A stretch of DNA of 64,000 bases from an uncultured Thalassotalea sp. (lineage in GTDB: Bacteria > Pseudomonadota > Gammaproteobacteria > Enterobacterales > Alteromonadaceae). This document shows, piece after piece, positions 55,219 through 63,604 of this stretch. Every line of letters starts with the position of its first letter. Positions within the stretch are counted from its first letter, which is position 1. The stretch lies in NCBI GenBank assembly GCA_947502355.1, contig CANMZP010000003.1, positions 124,001 through 188,000 on the forward strand, given 5' to 3'. Position numbers and translations under genes: made by a program. Below the pieces are notes generated by a model, which saw nothing but the letters and a program-made list of their open reading frames with translations, ran no database searches and was not told the DNA's origin.

Positions 55219-55448
55219 TACTTGTTAATACGCGCCTTAAATTCAGCCAACATATCGTCCTTACTTTGGTCCACAAAACCACTTTCTTCAGCTTGTTTTA
55301 ATTTTGCGTTGACGGCTTCTGAACGTCTAGCTTGACGAATTAGGTCATTAATTAAATCGCTTTTGTTAGTAAACTCATTATGATCAGAAATTTGGGATTT
55401 AAGCCAATTATCATTAGGTTCAGAAAGCGATACACTTAGTCTGGCCAT
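55218..55448 (-). CDS. ParD-like ribbon-helix-helix antitoxin
   Basis: 76 residues beginning MARLSVSLSEPNDNWLKSQI, with a ribbon-helix-helix N-terminal half for DNA binding (NKSDLINDLIRQARRSE) and a charged C-terminal half that would wrap the toxin (DDMLAEFKARINK). First gene of the pair. A perfect palindrome 28 bases upstream is the probable autoregulatory operator. Confidence 0.88.
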   Translation of the reverse strand: MARLSVSLSEPNDNWLKSQISDHNEFTNKSDLINDLIRQARRSEAVNAKLKQAEESGFVDQSKDDMLAEFKARINK

Positions 55449-55475
55449 TTGTTACTCCTAGTTTGGTGCACTATT

Positions 55476-55491
55476 GGTGTAATTGTACACC
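55476..55491. promoter_or_regulatory. Putative ParD operator
   Basis: GGTGTAATTGTACACC is a perfect 6+4+6 palindrome 28 bases upstream of the antitoxin start; a half-like TTGGTGCAC precedes it. Ribbon-helix-helix antitoxins bind such palindromes. Confidence 0.6.
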
Positions 55492-55718
55492 GAGCGTACA
55501 AAAAGACAAGTTTTCAAGATTTTGGTTCCATGCTAGTCGACGCAAAAAGATTCTGTACGACAAACCGTTATTGGCACAGAGCTCGCATTCGAGCCAATTT
55601 GATACTGAAGGAGCTTTAACCAAAAAAGCTTGTTGCAATGACAGTGCAATTTTTTCAGGTTCTGTGAATAACTCTGACCGGCACAATCCGATCCGACAAA
55701 GGTACTTGTTAATGACGC

Positions 55719-55745
55719 GAGATCCCGTTCTGCAACGGGATGACG
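55719..55745. repeat. REP-like palindrome, copy 2
   Basis: GAGAT followed by the stem ATCCCGTT-CTGC-AACGGGAT and then GACG gives the same 27-base frame (GAGAT...ATGACG) as 10641-10667. The 55449-56001 stretch around it has open frames on both strands, but their translations run through this repeat and show no family features, so I regard it as non-coding. Confidence 0.6.
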
Positions 55746-55933
55746 AATCTCTTTTTCGCTTTCATCTCTTTGGCACAAACCGGACGTAGACTGCCACCTA
55801 AAGATTTTCTGGCAAGATACTTATTGCTCCGGCATTGTTCTAAGAACCTAAACCTATGTAGGAATATCTTCATAAAATTGACTTACGGCATCCATGCTTG
55901 CAGCCCTTCGGGCTACAAGCGGAGTTAAAGCGC

Positions 55934-55978
55934 TTAATACAAATCCCCTTGTGACAGGGTTTATGGATTTGGTATTAA
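55934..55978. repeat. TTAATACNAAATCC inverted repeat
   Basis: TTAATACAAATCC and GGATTTGGTATTAA form near-perfect arms around an inner CCC...GGG hairpin. Half-units of the type TAATACCAA or ATACCAAT also occur at about 5282, 51230 and 57010, so this is a common intergenic motif of the genome. It lies upstream of no gene on its strand and just after the lytic transglycosylase gene end. Confidence 0.55.
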
Positions 55979-56001
55979 TTTATGTTGTATCGATGACTAT
56001 T

Positions 56002-56619
56002 TTAGCCAAACAATACGCGCCATAACCAACTGCTATCTAACTCTTCCTGACAGCTCTTTAACTGGCCACCATAGCTTTTCGCACGACTTTCGACTTTACG
56101 AGCAACTTTCTTTAACCAAGGCTTTTGGTTGTAAGATTTGCGTTTATAACCACCCCAACCTTCATGGTAATTCAAATACTGAGCATATGGGTCCCATTTA
56201 GACACGCCATTGATCCTATTGGTCTTATAAATAAACCACCCCATAAAATCGATGGCATCGTCAAAATCATCACGATCCGCGCCACTATTGTCTGTTTCTC
56301 TGATGTAATCGTCCCAAGTCAGGGTTTTCGCTTGAGAAAAGCCATAAGCCGAGCTAACCCTTCCCCATGGAATAAACCCCAATAAATAATCTCTTGGTGG
56401 CAAGGCATCAGCGCGGAACGAACTTTCCTGGTACATCATACTCATAGGCACATGAATAGGCACACCCCAACGCTCATTCATATCCTTAGCCCCTTCGTAC
56501 CAGCTGTGCTTTTCACGAAAGATTTCACAAAGGTTTTCGGCGTTTTCAGGTGGGGTACTTGCACACCCGCTCAATTGCAAGGTCATTAAGGATGCGAGTA
56601 GAAACTTCTTGTTATTCAT
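56002..56619 (-). CDS. Lytic transglycosylase-like lipoprotein
   Basis: 205 residues with a lipoprotein signal, lipobox LSGC (Cys19). The lysozyme-like fold shows the catalytic glutamate in MMYQESSFRADALPP and later SSAYGFSQAKTLTWDDYI and YLNYHEGWGGYKRKSY, as in a family of small SLT-domain lipoproteins of marine gammaproteobacteria. It would cut peptidoglycan glycan strands at the outer membrane. It stands alone; the 436 bp upstream carry two orphan terminators on the other strand. Confidence 0.85.
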   Translation of the reverse strand: MNNKKFLLASLMTLQLSGCASTPPENAENLCEIFREKHSWYEGAKDMNERWGVPIHVPMSMMYQESSFRADALPPRDYLLGFIPWGRVSSAYGFSQAKTLTWDDYIRETDNSGADRDDFDDAIDFMGWFIYKTNRINGVSKWDPYAQYLNYHEGWGGYKRKSYNQKPWLKKVARKVESRAKSYGGQLKSCQEELDSSWLWRVLFG

Positions 56620-56762
56620 AAACTCTTCTATTCAATATTCGTTGTTCGATGGTACTAAACCACCGATTTTAATTCCATTTAAAGCCAGTCTGCCAGAAAT
56701 TGAAAAAAATATTAATTCTTTTTGAACTTGCTTACAAAAAAGCACTCTTATATTACGAATAT

Positions 56763-56816
56763 TTTTTTCCCTGACTTTTATTCTTTAGCGCATACATTTG
56801 TTATGCGCTTTTTTTT
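56763..56816 (+). ncRNA. Candidate small RNA 1, ending at an orphan terminator
   Basis: AGCGCATA-7 bases-TATGCGCT followed by eight T residues (56787-56816) is a sound plus-strand terminator, yet no plus-strand gene precedes it: the last one ended 2 kb earlier with its own terminator. TTGCTT-N17-TATTAC at 56728-56756 could start a transcript near 56763. The 5' limit is a guess. It may equally be a leftover terminator. Confidence 0.35.
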
Positions 56817-56871
56817 GCCTATCTTTTAACAGTTTTTCAAGCGAGAGAAAAATTTAAAATAAAATTGCAAA

Positions 56872-56977
56872 TAGTTTGAACTAAACGTTTCTATTCGACT
56901 CTTACTTTACGGAAGCTTTCTCTCCCTGGACGGCTTTCTTCGGTTACATCGCGCTCATATGTGAGCGCGTTTTTTTT
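56872..56977 (+). ncRNA. Candidate small RNA 2, ending at a second orphan terminator
   Basis: CGCGCTCA-TATG-TGAGCGCG followed by eight T residues (56950-56977) ends an unassigned plus-strand segment. TTCAAG-N18-TAAAAT at 56836-56865 could be its promoter, giving about 105 bases. The segment contains two GGA motifs (ACGGAAG, TGGACGG) that could be CsrA sites, too few to call a CsrB-type RNA. I recognise no known small RNA. The 5' end is approximate. Confidence 0.4.
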
Positions 56978-56981
56978 GCCT

Positions 56982-57009
56982 AAAAAAAACGCACCTTGAA
57001 GATGCGTTT
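56982..57009 (-). terminator. Terminator of gshA
   Basis: On the minus strand AAACGCA and TGCGTTT form a stem that continues inward with CTT/AAG and runs into eight T residues, 47 bases after the gshA stop codon. Confidence 0.82.
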
Positions 57010-57055
57010 ATACCAATAATATCTGTTAACGAACTTATCGGCAGAGCAATGGCTA

Positions 57056-58627
57056 TTAGCTTTCAAAATAGGCTTTTAAAAAGGAATCAAAGTCCAATTC
57101 ATCCGCCGCTTCTATTGCCGTCTGCTCCGTTAGCGATTGTTCGGCCAACTTATTTAAGTGGTCTTTCGTAAAGATTTGATACTGATGCTCTTGCAACTCT
57201 TTGGCATACTGCTCGCTATACGCTAATGACCAATCTTTTATGCCTTTATTCTGAGTAAACATTTCATCGAGAATTTGGGCCGAAGGTGTTTTATTTACGT
57301 CTTCAATTTTGGCTAATTCCACTTGCACAGCCTGGCTATACTCAGTAGTCGCAAGCTGCTCATCAAATAATTGTGCCAGCTCGGCTAATTCAGCAAAAAT
57401 CTCTTTACCCCAATCAGAAATTGAACGTAGCGTACCGTTATCCGATAAACGTAACTTAGGATCGCGACCACGAAGAACCACGTCATTGGTGTTATTACTG
57501 AACTCTTTATACTGCTCTTTGGTTAATTGTGGGCTGTCTTTAAGCACACAATAGGTCAGTAAAATATCAAGAAACAGCATTTGCTGCTTACTAATGCCGG
57601 TAGACACAAATGGGTTCACATCCATGGCGCGCACTTCGACATACTCAACCCCACCACTGCGCAGGGCATCGGATGGTTTTTGGCCGGATTTTGCCACACG
57701 CTTAGGGCGAATAGGGGCGTAAAGCTCGTTTTCGATTTGCAAAATATTGCTGTTAAGCTGTTGGTACTGCCCATCCACTTTAACGCCAATTTTAGCAAAC
57801 TCATCTGATGGTAAATTAATGGCTTCTTTAACCCCGGCAACATAGCTTTCAAGGTTGTTATAGCAAATATTCAAACTCGATTGGGCCGAATTGGTGTAGC
57901 CCAAATCACTCATTCGTAATGAGGTGGCATATTCAAGATACAAACATCCAGATTCTGCTTTTTTAAATGGGAACTTATGCTCTTTCCCCTGTAAGAAAGA
58001 CGAGCAAATAGCCGGTGAACTGCCAAATAAGTATGGAATAAGCCAACCAAATTTTTTGTAGTTGCGGATCAACGCAAAATAACGCTCTGAGATAAACGTT
58101 TGAATGTCGCCTTCGTCTTGCTCAATCTGTTGCAGGTCTTTAAAGAATTGCTGCGGGAATGAGAAGTTAAAATGGATCCCAGAAATCACCTGCATTAGTG
58201 AACCATAACGGTTTTTCAAGCCTTGGCGATAAACGGTTTTCATTTTTCCAACATTCGATGAGCCATATTGAGCGAGTTTTATGTCATCTTCAGCTTCAAC
58301 CACACAAGGCATACTTAGTGGCCAGAATAAATCACCATTAACGTGCTCAAGAGTAAACTTTTGAATGTCTTTTAATTGCGTTAACGAATCATCAATGGAT
58401 GCCGATACCGGGGTTATAAACTCCAATAAACTTTCTGAGTAATCGGTGGTAATTAACCCGTTGGTTAACGCTGAGCCCAGCGCCATATTATGAGGCTGTG
58501 TAGATAACTTCCCGTCTTTTTGTACTCTAAGGGTTTCCCTTTCAATACCACGGTTGATGCCGTGAAGTGATTGAGCGTACTCACTCTGACGAAAAATTGA
58601 AGTGAATTCAGAAATAGAAAAAGTCAA
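57056..58627 (-). CDS. gshA: Glutamate-cysteine ligase
   Basis: 523 residues, the length of the gammaproteobacterial enzyme, starting at a TTG with GGAG five bases upstream. Conserved stretches include LHGINRGIERETLRVQKDGK, FITPVSASIDDSLTQLKDIQ, GIHFNFSFP, ATSLRMSDLGYTN and EYVEVRAMDVNPF. It joins glutamate and cysteine with ATP in the first, rate-limiting step of glutathione synthesis. Single gene; glutathione feedback inhibition is known for the family. A TTG start may keep expression low. Confidence 0.96.
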   Translation of the reverse strand: MTFSISEFTSIFRQSEYAQSLHGINRGIERETLRVQKDGKLSTQPHNMALGSALTNGLITTDYSESLLEFITPVSASIDDSLTQLKDIQKFTLEHVNGDLFWPLSMPCVVEAEDDIKLAQYGSSNVGKMKTVYRQGLKNRYGSLMQVISGIHFNFSFPQQFFKDLQQIEQDEGDIQTFISERYFALIRNYKKFGWLIPYLFGSSPAICSSFLQGKEHKFPFKKAESGCLYLEYATSLRMSDLGYTNSAQSSLNICYNNLESYVAGVKEAINLPSDEFAKIGVKVDGQYQQLNSNILQIENELYAPIRPKRVAKSGQKPSDALRSGGVEYVEVRAMDVNPFVSTGISKQQMLFLDILLTYCVLKDSPQLTKEQYKEFSNNTNDVVLRGRDPKLRLSDNGTLRSISDWGKEIFAELAELAQLFDEQLATTEYSQAVQVELAKIEDVNKTPSAQILDEMFTQNKGIKDWSLAYSEQYAKELQEHQYQIFTKDHLNKLAEQSLTEQTAIEAADELDFDSFLKAYFES

Positions 58628-58836
58628 GTTGGCTCCATGAATGACTGACTTGGTTGGGCATTATAACTGTTTGCCAAAGCAAATACGATGCGGTTTGTTA
58701 ATATGTAGGGCATAATCTGCTGATTTTCAATTACATTTATTACATTATTTTCGATTTCAAAATAACAAAGCACAGCACACCCACTAAAATTATGTTTAAA
58801 TGCAGCGCTTTTAAGAAATAACAGGTTTTAATTTTA

Positions 58837-59523
58837 ATGAACAATACGCCCTTAATATTTGAAAACGCCCATTTCATCGTTGCCAATAAACCTGCCGGGG
58901 TTAATTTTCATGATGAAGGGAATATTAACTCGGGCTTTTTTAACCAAATAAAAACGACCTGTAATTTTGCCAATCTTTATCCGGTGCACCGGTTAGATAA
59001 AATGACCTCAGGGTTGATTATTTTTGCTAAAACACGCGAAGCGACTCAACGCTTTAATCAGTTATTTAGCGAACATGATATTGAAAAATATTATCTGGCG
59101 ATCAGCCATCAAAAACCAACCAAAAAGCAAGGTTGGATTAAAGGGGACATGGAAAAGAGTCGACGCAGCAGTTACAAATTATTAAGAACCATGAAGCACC
59201 CTGCCATTAGTCAGTTTTTTTCTTATAGCCTTGGTCAAGGCACCCGCCTGTTCTTAGTAAAACCGTTAACGGGTAAAACCCATCAAATTCGAGTGGCATT
59301 AAAAAGCATTGGCTCGAGCATTGTCGGCGATGCCATTTACAACCCAAGTGATAAAGCAGACCGAGGTTATTTGCACGCCTACGCACTCAATTTTGAATTT
59401 GCAGGTGAACAACATCAATTTACCTTACTGCCCCAAGAGGGCGAACTCTATCAAAGTGAGGCCTGTGTCAAACAGCTTGCAGCGATAAGTAAGCCATGGG
59501 ATCTGAAGTGGCCTAAAGGCTAA
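58837..59523 (+). CDS. RluA-like pseudouridine synthase (TIGR01621-type)
   Basis: 228 residues, compact, without an S4 domain. The catalytic aspartate is in YPVHRLDKMTSGLIIFAKTR; later motifs are KPLTGKTHQIRVALKSIGSS and GDAIYNPSDKADRGYLHAYA. It begins MNNTPLIFENAHFIVANKPA, the usual opening of this group. The RNA target is not known for this subfamily. It is divergent from gshA across 209 bp and ends at a shared terminator. Confidence 0.9.
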   Translation: MNNTPLIFENAHFIVANKPAGVNFHDEGNINSGFFNQIKTTCNFANLYPVHRLDKMTSGLIIFAKTREATQRFNQLFSEHDIEKYYLAISHQKPTKKQGWIKGDMEKSRRSSYKLLRTMKHPAISQFFSYSLGQGTRLFLVKPLTGKTHQIRVALKSIGSSIVGDAIYNPSDKADRGYLHAYALNFEFAGEQHQFTLLPQEGELYQSEACVKQLAAISKPWDLKWPKG

Positions 59524-59556
59524 CCCATACCCGCTAAATCATTTATAGGCAGATAC

Positions 59557-59584
59557 AAAAAAAGTCGCTACAGCGACTTTTTTT
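59557..59584. terminator. Bidirectional terminator, pseudouridine synthase/NSS transporter
   Basis: AAAAAAAGTCGCT and AGCGACTTTTTTT form a perfect 13-bp stem with a 2-base centre between convergent genes. Confidence 0.92.
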
Positions 59585-59601
59585 AGGAATGATATAACGC
59601 C

Positions 59602-60948
59602 TTAAAGCGAGTGGATAAATACCATTGCGATAGCTAATGGACAAACAAACTTGGTGTACCAAGGCCATACTTTCCAAAAGAGTGACGACTCGACGTCATT
59701 GTTACCTTGTTTAATTTCAGTCAAGATATCGTTTCGATTCCAAATCCAGCCAACAAATACACAACACAGCATGGCAATGATAGGTTGACCATATTGCGTT
59801 GCCAACGAGGCAACAAAATCGAGCATAAAACTAAGGTTGCTAATAATAACAAAGCTCATCAGTAAAATAACGATCCCCGTAATGGTGGTCGCTTTTTTAC
59901 GTTCAACGTTATGGCGCTCTACGGCATACGAAACCGGACCTTCAAGCATTGAAATTGACGACGTAAGCGCAGCAATACTCATTAACACAAAGAAAGCAAA
60001 AGCCACAAACAACCCAATGCTCCCCATACTATCGAATAATGTCGGAAGTACGGTAAATACCATGCTTGGACCAGAAATCAATGAACCATCCGCGGCAAAA
60101 ATGGCAACACCTTGCGCCTGTGCAACGTACATTGCCGGGATAATTAATAAACCGGCAAGGAATGCTATCGATACGTCAATTAAGGTTACTTGTGCGCCTA
60201 GGGTCACCAAGTTCTCTTTCTTCGAAATGTAAGAACCATAAATAACCATCACACTGGTACCAAGCGATAATGAAAAGAACGCTTGGCCTAAGGCGCTCAC
60301 CAATAAATTAGGTTCAAGCACGCGGCTGATATCCGGGTTTAAGTAAACCCCTAGCCCTTTCATTGCGCCATCTAGGGTCATAACGTATATCGTTAAGCCA
60401 ATTAACAAACAAATCATTAATGGCATTAGACGCTTAGACCACTTTTCAATACCATTTTCTACTCCTTTACGAATGATAAAAATGGTGGAAAACATAAAGG
60501 CGGTGGTAAAGAGCAGGTTGGCATAAAAAGATTGACCGATCACCCATTGCGCTTGGTCAGCCATGCCGATGACCGATAATATCGGTTCAAGCGAGTAGGA
60601 CATCATCCAGCCAGCAATAATGCCATAGAAACTTAAAATTAAAGCTGCACAAATAATGCCGCCGAAACCCACAATAAAAGCAAAGTTCTTTTGTAGAGCA
60701 TTTTTCGACATTTTTTGCAAAGAGGTAACAGCATTAGCCTGACCATAACGACCGATAAGTAATTCGGCCATAAAGGCTGGATAAGCCAAACAGAATGCCA
60801 ACACTAAATATACTAGGACAAACGCTGCCCCACCGTTACTTGCGGTTTGAGTGGGGAAACCCCAAATGTTGCCAAGACCTACTGCAGAACCTGCAGCGGC
60901 CAAAATGAAACCAATTCGTGAGCTGAACTCACCTCTAGACGTAGCCAT
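59602..60948 (-). CDS. Sodium-dependent transporter, neurotransmitter:sodium symporter family
   Basis: 448 residues with about eleven to twelve helices in the LeuT fold. The unwound first helix with the Na+ and substrate site is AGSAVGLGNIWGFPTQTASN; further signatures are GQAFFSLSLGTSVMVIYGSY and SMLEGPVSYAVERH. Bacterial members import amino acids such as tryptophan, tyrosine or leucine with sodium; the substrate here is not determinable. Single gene with ATG start and its own 295-bp upstream region, where only a short direct repeat (GCCGACAACT) is seen. Confidence 0.93.
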   Translation of the reverse strand: MATSRGEFSSRIGFILAAAGSAVGLGNIWGFPTQTASNGGAAFVLVYLVLAFCLAYPAFMAELLIGRYGQANAVTSLQKMSKNALQKNFAFIVGFGGIICAALILSFYGIIAGWMMSYSLEPILSVIGMADQAQWVIGQSFYANLLFTTAFMFSTIFIIRKGVENGIEKWSKRLMPLMICLLIGLTIYVMTLDGAMKGLGVYLNPDISRVLEPNLLVSALGQAFFSLSLGTSVMVIYGSYISKKENLVTLGAQVTLIDVSIAFLAGLLIIPAMYVAQAQGVAIFAADGSLISGPSMVFTVLPTLFDSMGSIGLFVAFAFFVLMSIAALTSSISMLEGPVSYAVERHNVERKKATTITGIVILLMSFVIISNLSFMLDFVASLATQYGQPIIAMLCCVFVGWIWNRNDILTEIKQGNNDVESSLFWKVWPWYTKFVCPLAIAMVFIHSL

Positions 60949-61243
60949 AAACTTCCAACTATTTTTATTATTTGCCCTAGGTTAACATCTAGTTAACACA
61001 AAGCAAATTTATCTCTTAAGACAACGAATCCAACTGCATTAAATCTCTGCTCCCTAAGCCGACAACTTAGCCGACAACTGAGTAGGCGTCGATGATGACA
61101 ACAGGGTTAATGCAGTGGATATACATTCGGCAATCGGTATTTTTATTATGATTTGATATGGCCGAAACGTGTTAAGAGATCATATTGATTTTGCAGAGCC
61201 GAGTCGTTCGGCTCCAGAGTTATATCAACTTTGATACAGTGAA

Positions 61244-61726
61244 TTAATCTTTAAAGTTGTTAAATTGAAATGTTTGCTCCATATCGGATTCACGAACTAA
61301 CTTCATGACGGCTTGCAAATCATCTCTTTTCTTACCGGTAACGCGAAGCTTTTCACCTTGAATCGCTGCTTGCACTTTAATTTTGCTGTCTTTGATTAAC
61401 TTAACCAACTTTTTCGCGATTGGCTGTTCAATGCCCACCTTAAAACTTACCTGTTGAGTAAAGGTTTTACCGGAATGATCAAAGCTCCCAACGGTCATCG
61501 CCTTTGCGTCAATTTGACGTTTTGCTAATTGACCACGCAACATATCAAGCATTTGCTTAACTTGAAAATCCCCTTCCGCTTTTACGGTAACATTTGGATT
61601 TTTAAATTCAAAAGATGCTTCTACGCCACGAAAATCAAATCGAGTAGAAAGCTCACGAGAAGCGTTTTCTGTGGCATTACGAACTTCTTCTAAATTGACT
61701 TCAGAAACAATATCTAATGAAGGCAT
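61244..61726 (-). CDS. yajQ: YajQ family nucleotide-binding protein
   Basis: 160 residues beginning [20 protein letters not shown], with [16 protein letters not shown] and the C-terminal [20 protein letters not shown]. The family folds as two ferredoxin-like domains; members bind cyclic di-GMP or tRNA in different species. Single gene. Length is typical. Confidence 0.95.
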   Translation of the reverse strand: MPSLDIVSEVNLEEVRNATENASRELSTRFDFRGVEASFEFKNPNVTVKAEGDFQVKQMLDMLRGQLAKRQIDAKAMTVGSFDHSGKTFTQQVSFKVGIEQPIAKKLVKLIKDSKIKVQAAIQGEKLRVTGKKRDDLQAVMKLVRESDMEQTFQFNNFKD

Positions 61727-61915
61727 TATGTATTCCTTAATTGGCTTTTATTTAACGTTTTTAGCTTGTGCAGAGGTGATTATGGTTCACGACTTTGCAA
61801 GGGCATAGAGTAGCAAAACCAAGTTAAATTCGCCAGATGGCTTTACATAAATAATGCATAAACTGATGGATTCATGTTACTCTTTTACAGATAGACACCT
61901 ACAATCCTTTTTACT

Positions 61916-62260
61916 GTGCGCAAATATTCGAAAACCGTTTACCTATCTATTATCACTATTATTATGGTGGCTACGTTGCTTAATCTCGACAGCGTACTTA
62001 TTGCACTAGATAAACATCATATCCTTGATAAAACCGGCCACTTTTTAGGCTTTATGTTATTGAACTGGGTTGTCCACTATGTAATTAAAGTCGATATTGT
62101 TATCAGTACTTCGACCCTGATTTTATACGCCGGCTTTACCGAAATAGGCCAGTCTTATCTGTCTTTTCGAAGCGGTCAGTTTTCCGATTTTGTTGCTGAT
62201 GCTTTGGGTTGTTTAATGTACGCACTGTTGGTTGTTTTACATAAACGGTTGGTTCGATGA
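61916..62260 (+). CDS. VanZ family membrane protein
   Basis: 114 residues from a GTG start, with about four membrane helices and the VanZ pattern DKTGHFLGFMLLNWVVHYVI and TEIGQSYLSFRSGQFSDFVADA. Function is unknown for chromosomal members; VanZ itself gives low-level teicoplanin resistance. No strong ribosome binding site is seen. Its stop codon overlaps panE (ATGA), so the two are coupled. Confidence 0.85.
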   Translation: MRKYSKTVYLSIITIIMVATLLNLDSVLIALDKHHILDKTGHFLGFMLLNWVVHYVIKVDIVISTSTLILYAGFTEIGQSYLSFRSGQFSDFVADALGCLMYALLVVLHKRLVR

Positions 62261-63141
62261 ACATTGTTATTATTGGCTCAGGTGCCATGGGTTTATTGTT
62301 TTACCATCAATTATCTGGCCAGCACCACGTCAGCATGACCTTAAAAGATAAACGTAACACGCAATCGACATATTGCTTTAGTAACCTTTTAGGATTTAGT
62401 ACCGAGCACCCATTAACTGTCGCCAGTGAAAAAGAACTGGCACAAGCCGATGTGATTATTACCACCGTCAAAGCTTATGACGTGGTTAGCGCACTCTCTG
62501 GTTTATCCATACCGGCACAAACACCTTTACTGCTAATGCACAATGGTATGGGCACTCTTGAGCAAGTAAGCTCTATGCTTCCTAACCCGATATTGCAAAT
62601 GCTAACGACGCAGGCTAGCAAAAAACTAGCGCCCTTTCATATTCTTCATACTGGCCAGGGAACAACCCAAATTGGCAGCTTTGTGAGCGAAGATTTAACT
62701 TTAGGGCAAGATATTTTTTCGAACCTGCAAGGGTCAATTCCGAATCTAGAATGTAGCGAGCAAATACAACAACTGCAATGGAATAAATTAGCCGTTAACT
62801 GCGTCATCAATCCGCTTACCGCCATTTACAATGTGAATAATGGCGAACTGGCAAAAAGCCAATATAGGCAATACATAAACCAAGTATTGGATGAGTTAAT
62901 TCAGGTGGCAACATGTGAAGGAATAACGTTAGATAAGGCGGCATTAAGCGACATCGTTTACGCCGTTATTAACAATACTCAGCGCAACAGCTCATCGATG
63001 CGGCAGGATATTTTGCATCAACGTAAAACCGAAATCGGCTATATTAATGGCTATGTTGCAAAACTGGGGGAGAAACATCACATCCCCACCCCAGTAAACA
63101 CCAACCTATTTGAACAGGTTGTTGCACTAGAAGTCAATTAG
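62257..63141 (+). CDS. panE: 2-dehydropantoate 2-reductase (KPR family)
   Basis: 294 residues with the N-terminal Rossmann motif IVIIGSGAMGLLFYHQLS and the family core KLAVNCVINPLTAIYNVNNG, including the catalytic lysine. The C-terminal helical domain has SSMRQDILHQRKTEIGYING. It reduces ketopantoate to pantoate with NADPH on the way to coenzyme A. It overlaps the VanZ gene by four bases. A related ketoacid reductase role cannot be excluded. Confidence 0.92.
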   Translation: MNIVIIGSGAMGLLFYHQLSGQHHVSMTLKDKRNTQSTYCFSNLLGFSTEHPLTVASEKELAQADVIITTVKAYDVVSALSGLSIPAQTPLLLMHNGMGTLEQVSSMLPNPILQMLTTQASKKLAPFHILHTGQGTTQIGSFVSEDLTLGQDIFSNLQGSIPNLECSEQIQQLQWNKLAVNCVINPLTAIYNVNNGELAKSQYRQYINQVLDELIQVATCEGITLDKAALSDIVYAVINNTQRNSSSMRQDILHQRKTEIGYINGYVAKLGEKHHIPTPVNTNLFEQVVALEVN

Positions 63142-63169
63142 CTCCAAGAAACAGAGCGGCTTAACTCAC

Positions 63170-63595
63170 TTATTGGGCAAATACCTTTGCAAGCATCGGC
63201 GAAAGGTTGTTTTTAATCTCCGCTAATGCGTCTTCCGTATAAGGCTTTAGAGGTAATTGGCCCCAAATCGGTTTTGGCCATACCGGATCCCCTTCAAAGC
63301 GCACAATATGATGAATATGCAATTGCGGCGTAACATTGCCTAACGCCGCAACATTCATCTTATCGCCATTGAAGTACTGCATTAAAATTTCTGATACCGC
63401 ACTGGACTCATTTAAAAACTGTTGTTGATCAGGCCAATCAAGTTGGTATAAATCTTTAACCCCCATGCGTCTTGGCACCATGATAAACCATGGGTACTGA
63501 CTATCGTTGCACAGGAGTAGACGGCATAACGGCAAATCGGCGATTAAAATGCCATCGCGCTGTAAATCGCTATGGAGTTCAAATTGTTCAGACAT
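63170..63595 (-). CDS. HIT domain-containing protein
   Basis: 141 residues with the histidine triad as LHIHHIVRFEGDPVWPKPIW near residues 92-111 and YPWFIMVPRRMGVKDLYQLD near the N-terminus. HIT proteins hydrolyse nucleoside phosphoramidates or dinucleotides; this subgroup is uncharacterised. It starts nine bases after the stop codon of the ylqF/rbgA-like gene, so the two are likely co-transcribed. Confidence 0.9.
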   Translation of the reverse strand: MSEQFELHSDLQRDGILIADLPLCRLLLCNDSQYPWFIMVPRRMGVKDLYQLDWPDQQQFLNESSAVSEILMQYFNGDKMNVAALGNVTPQLHIHHIVRFEGDPVWPKPIWGQLPLKPYTEDALAEIKNNLSPMLAKVFAQ

Positions 63596-63604
63596 ACGGG
63601 CTCC

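Noticed and set aside
55463-55789. Open frames of 70-108 codons on both strands between ParD and the transglycosylase gene
   Set aside because: They run through a REP palindrome, have low-complexity or cysteine-rich composition without motifs, and lack start signals.
61196-61214. GAGCCGA/TCGGCTC hairpin after yajQ as terminator
   Set aside because: A good 7-bp stem but no T run on the minus strand; left unassigned.
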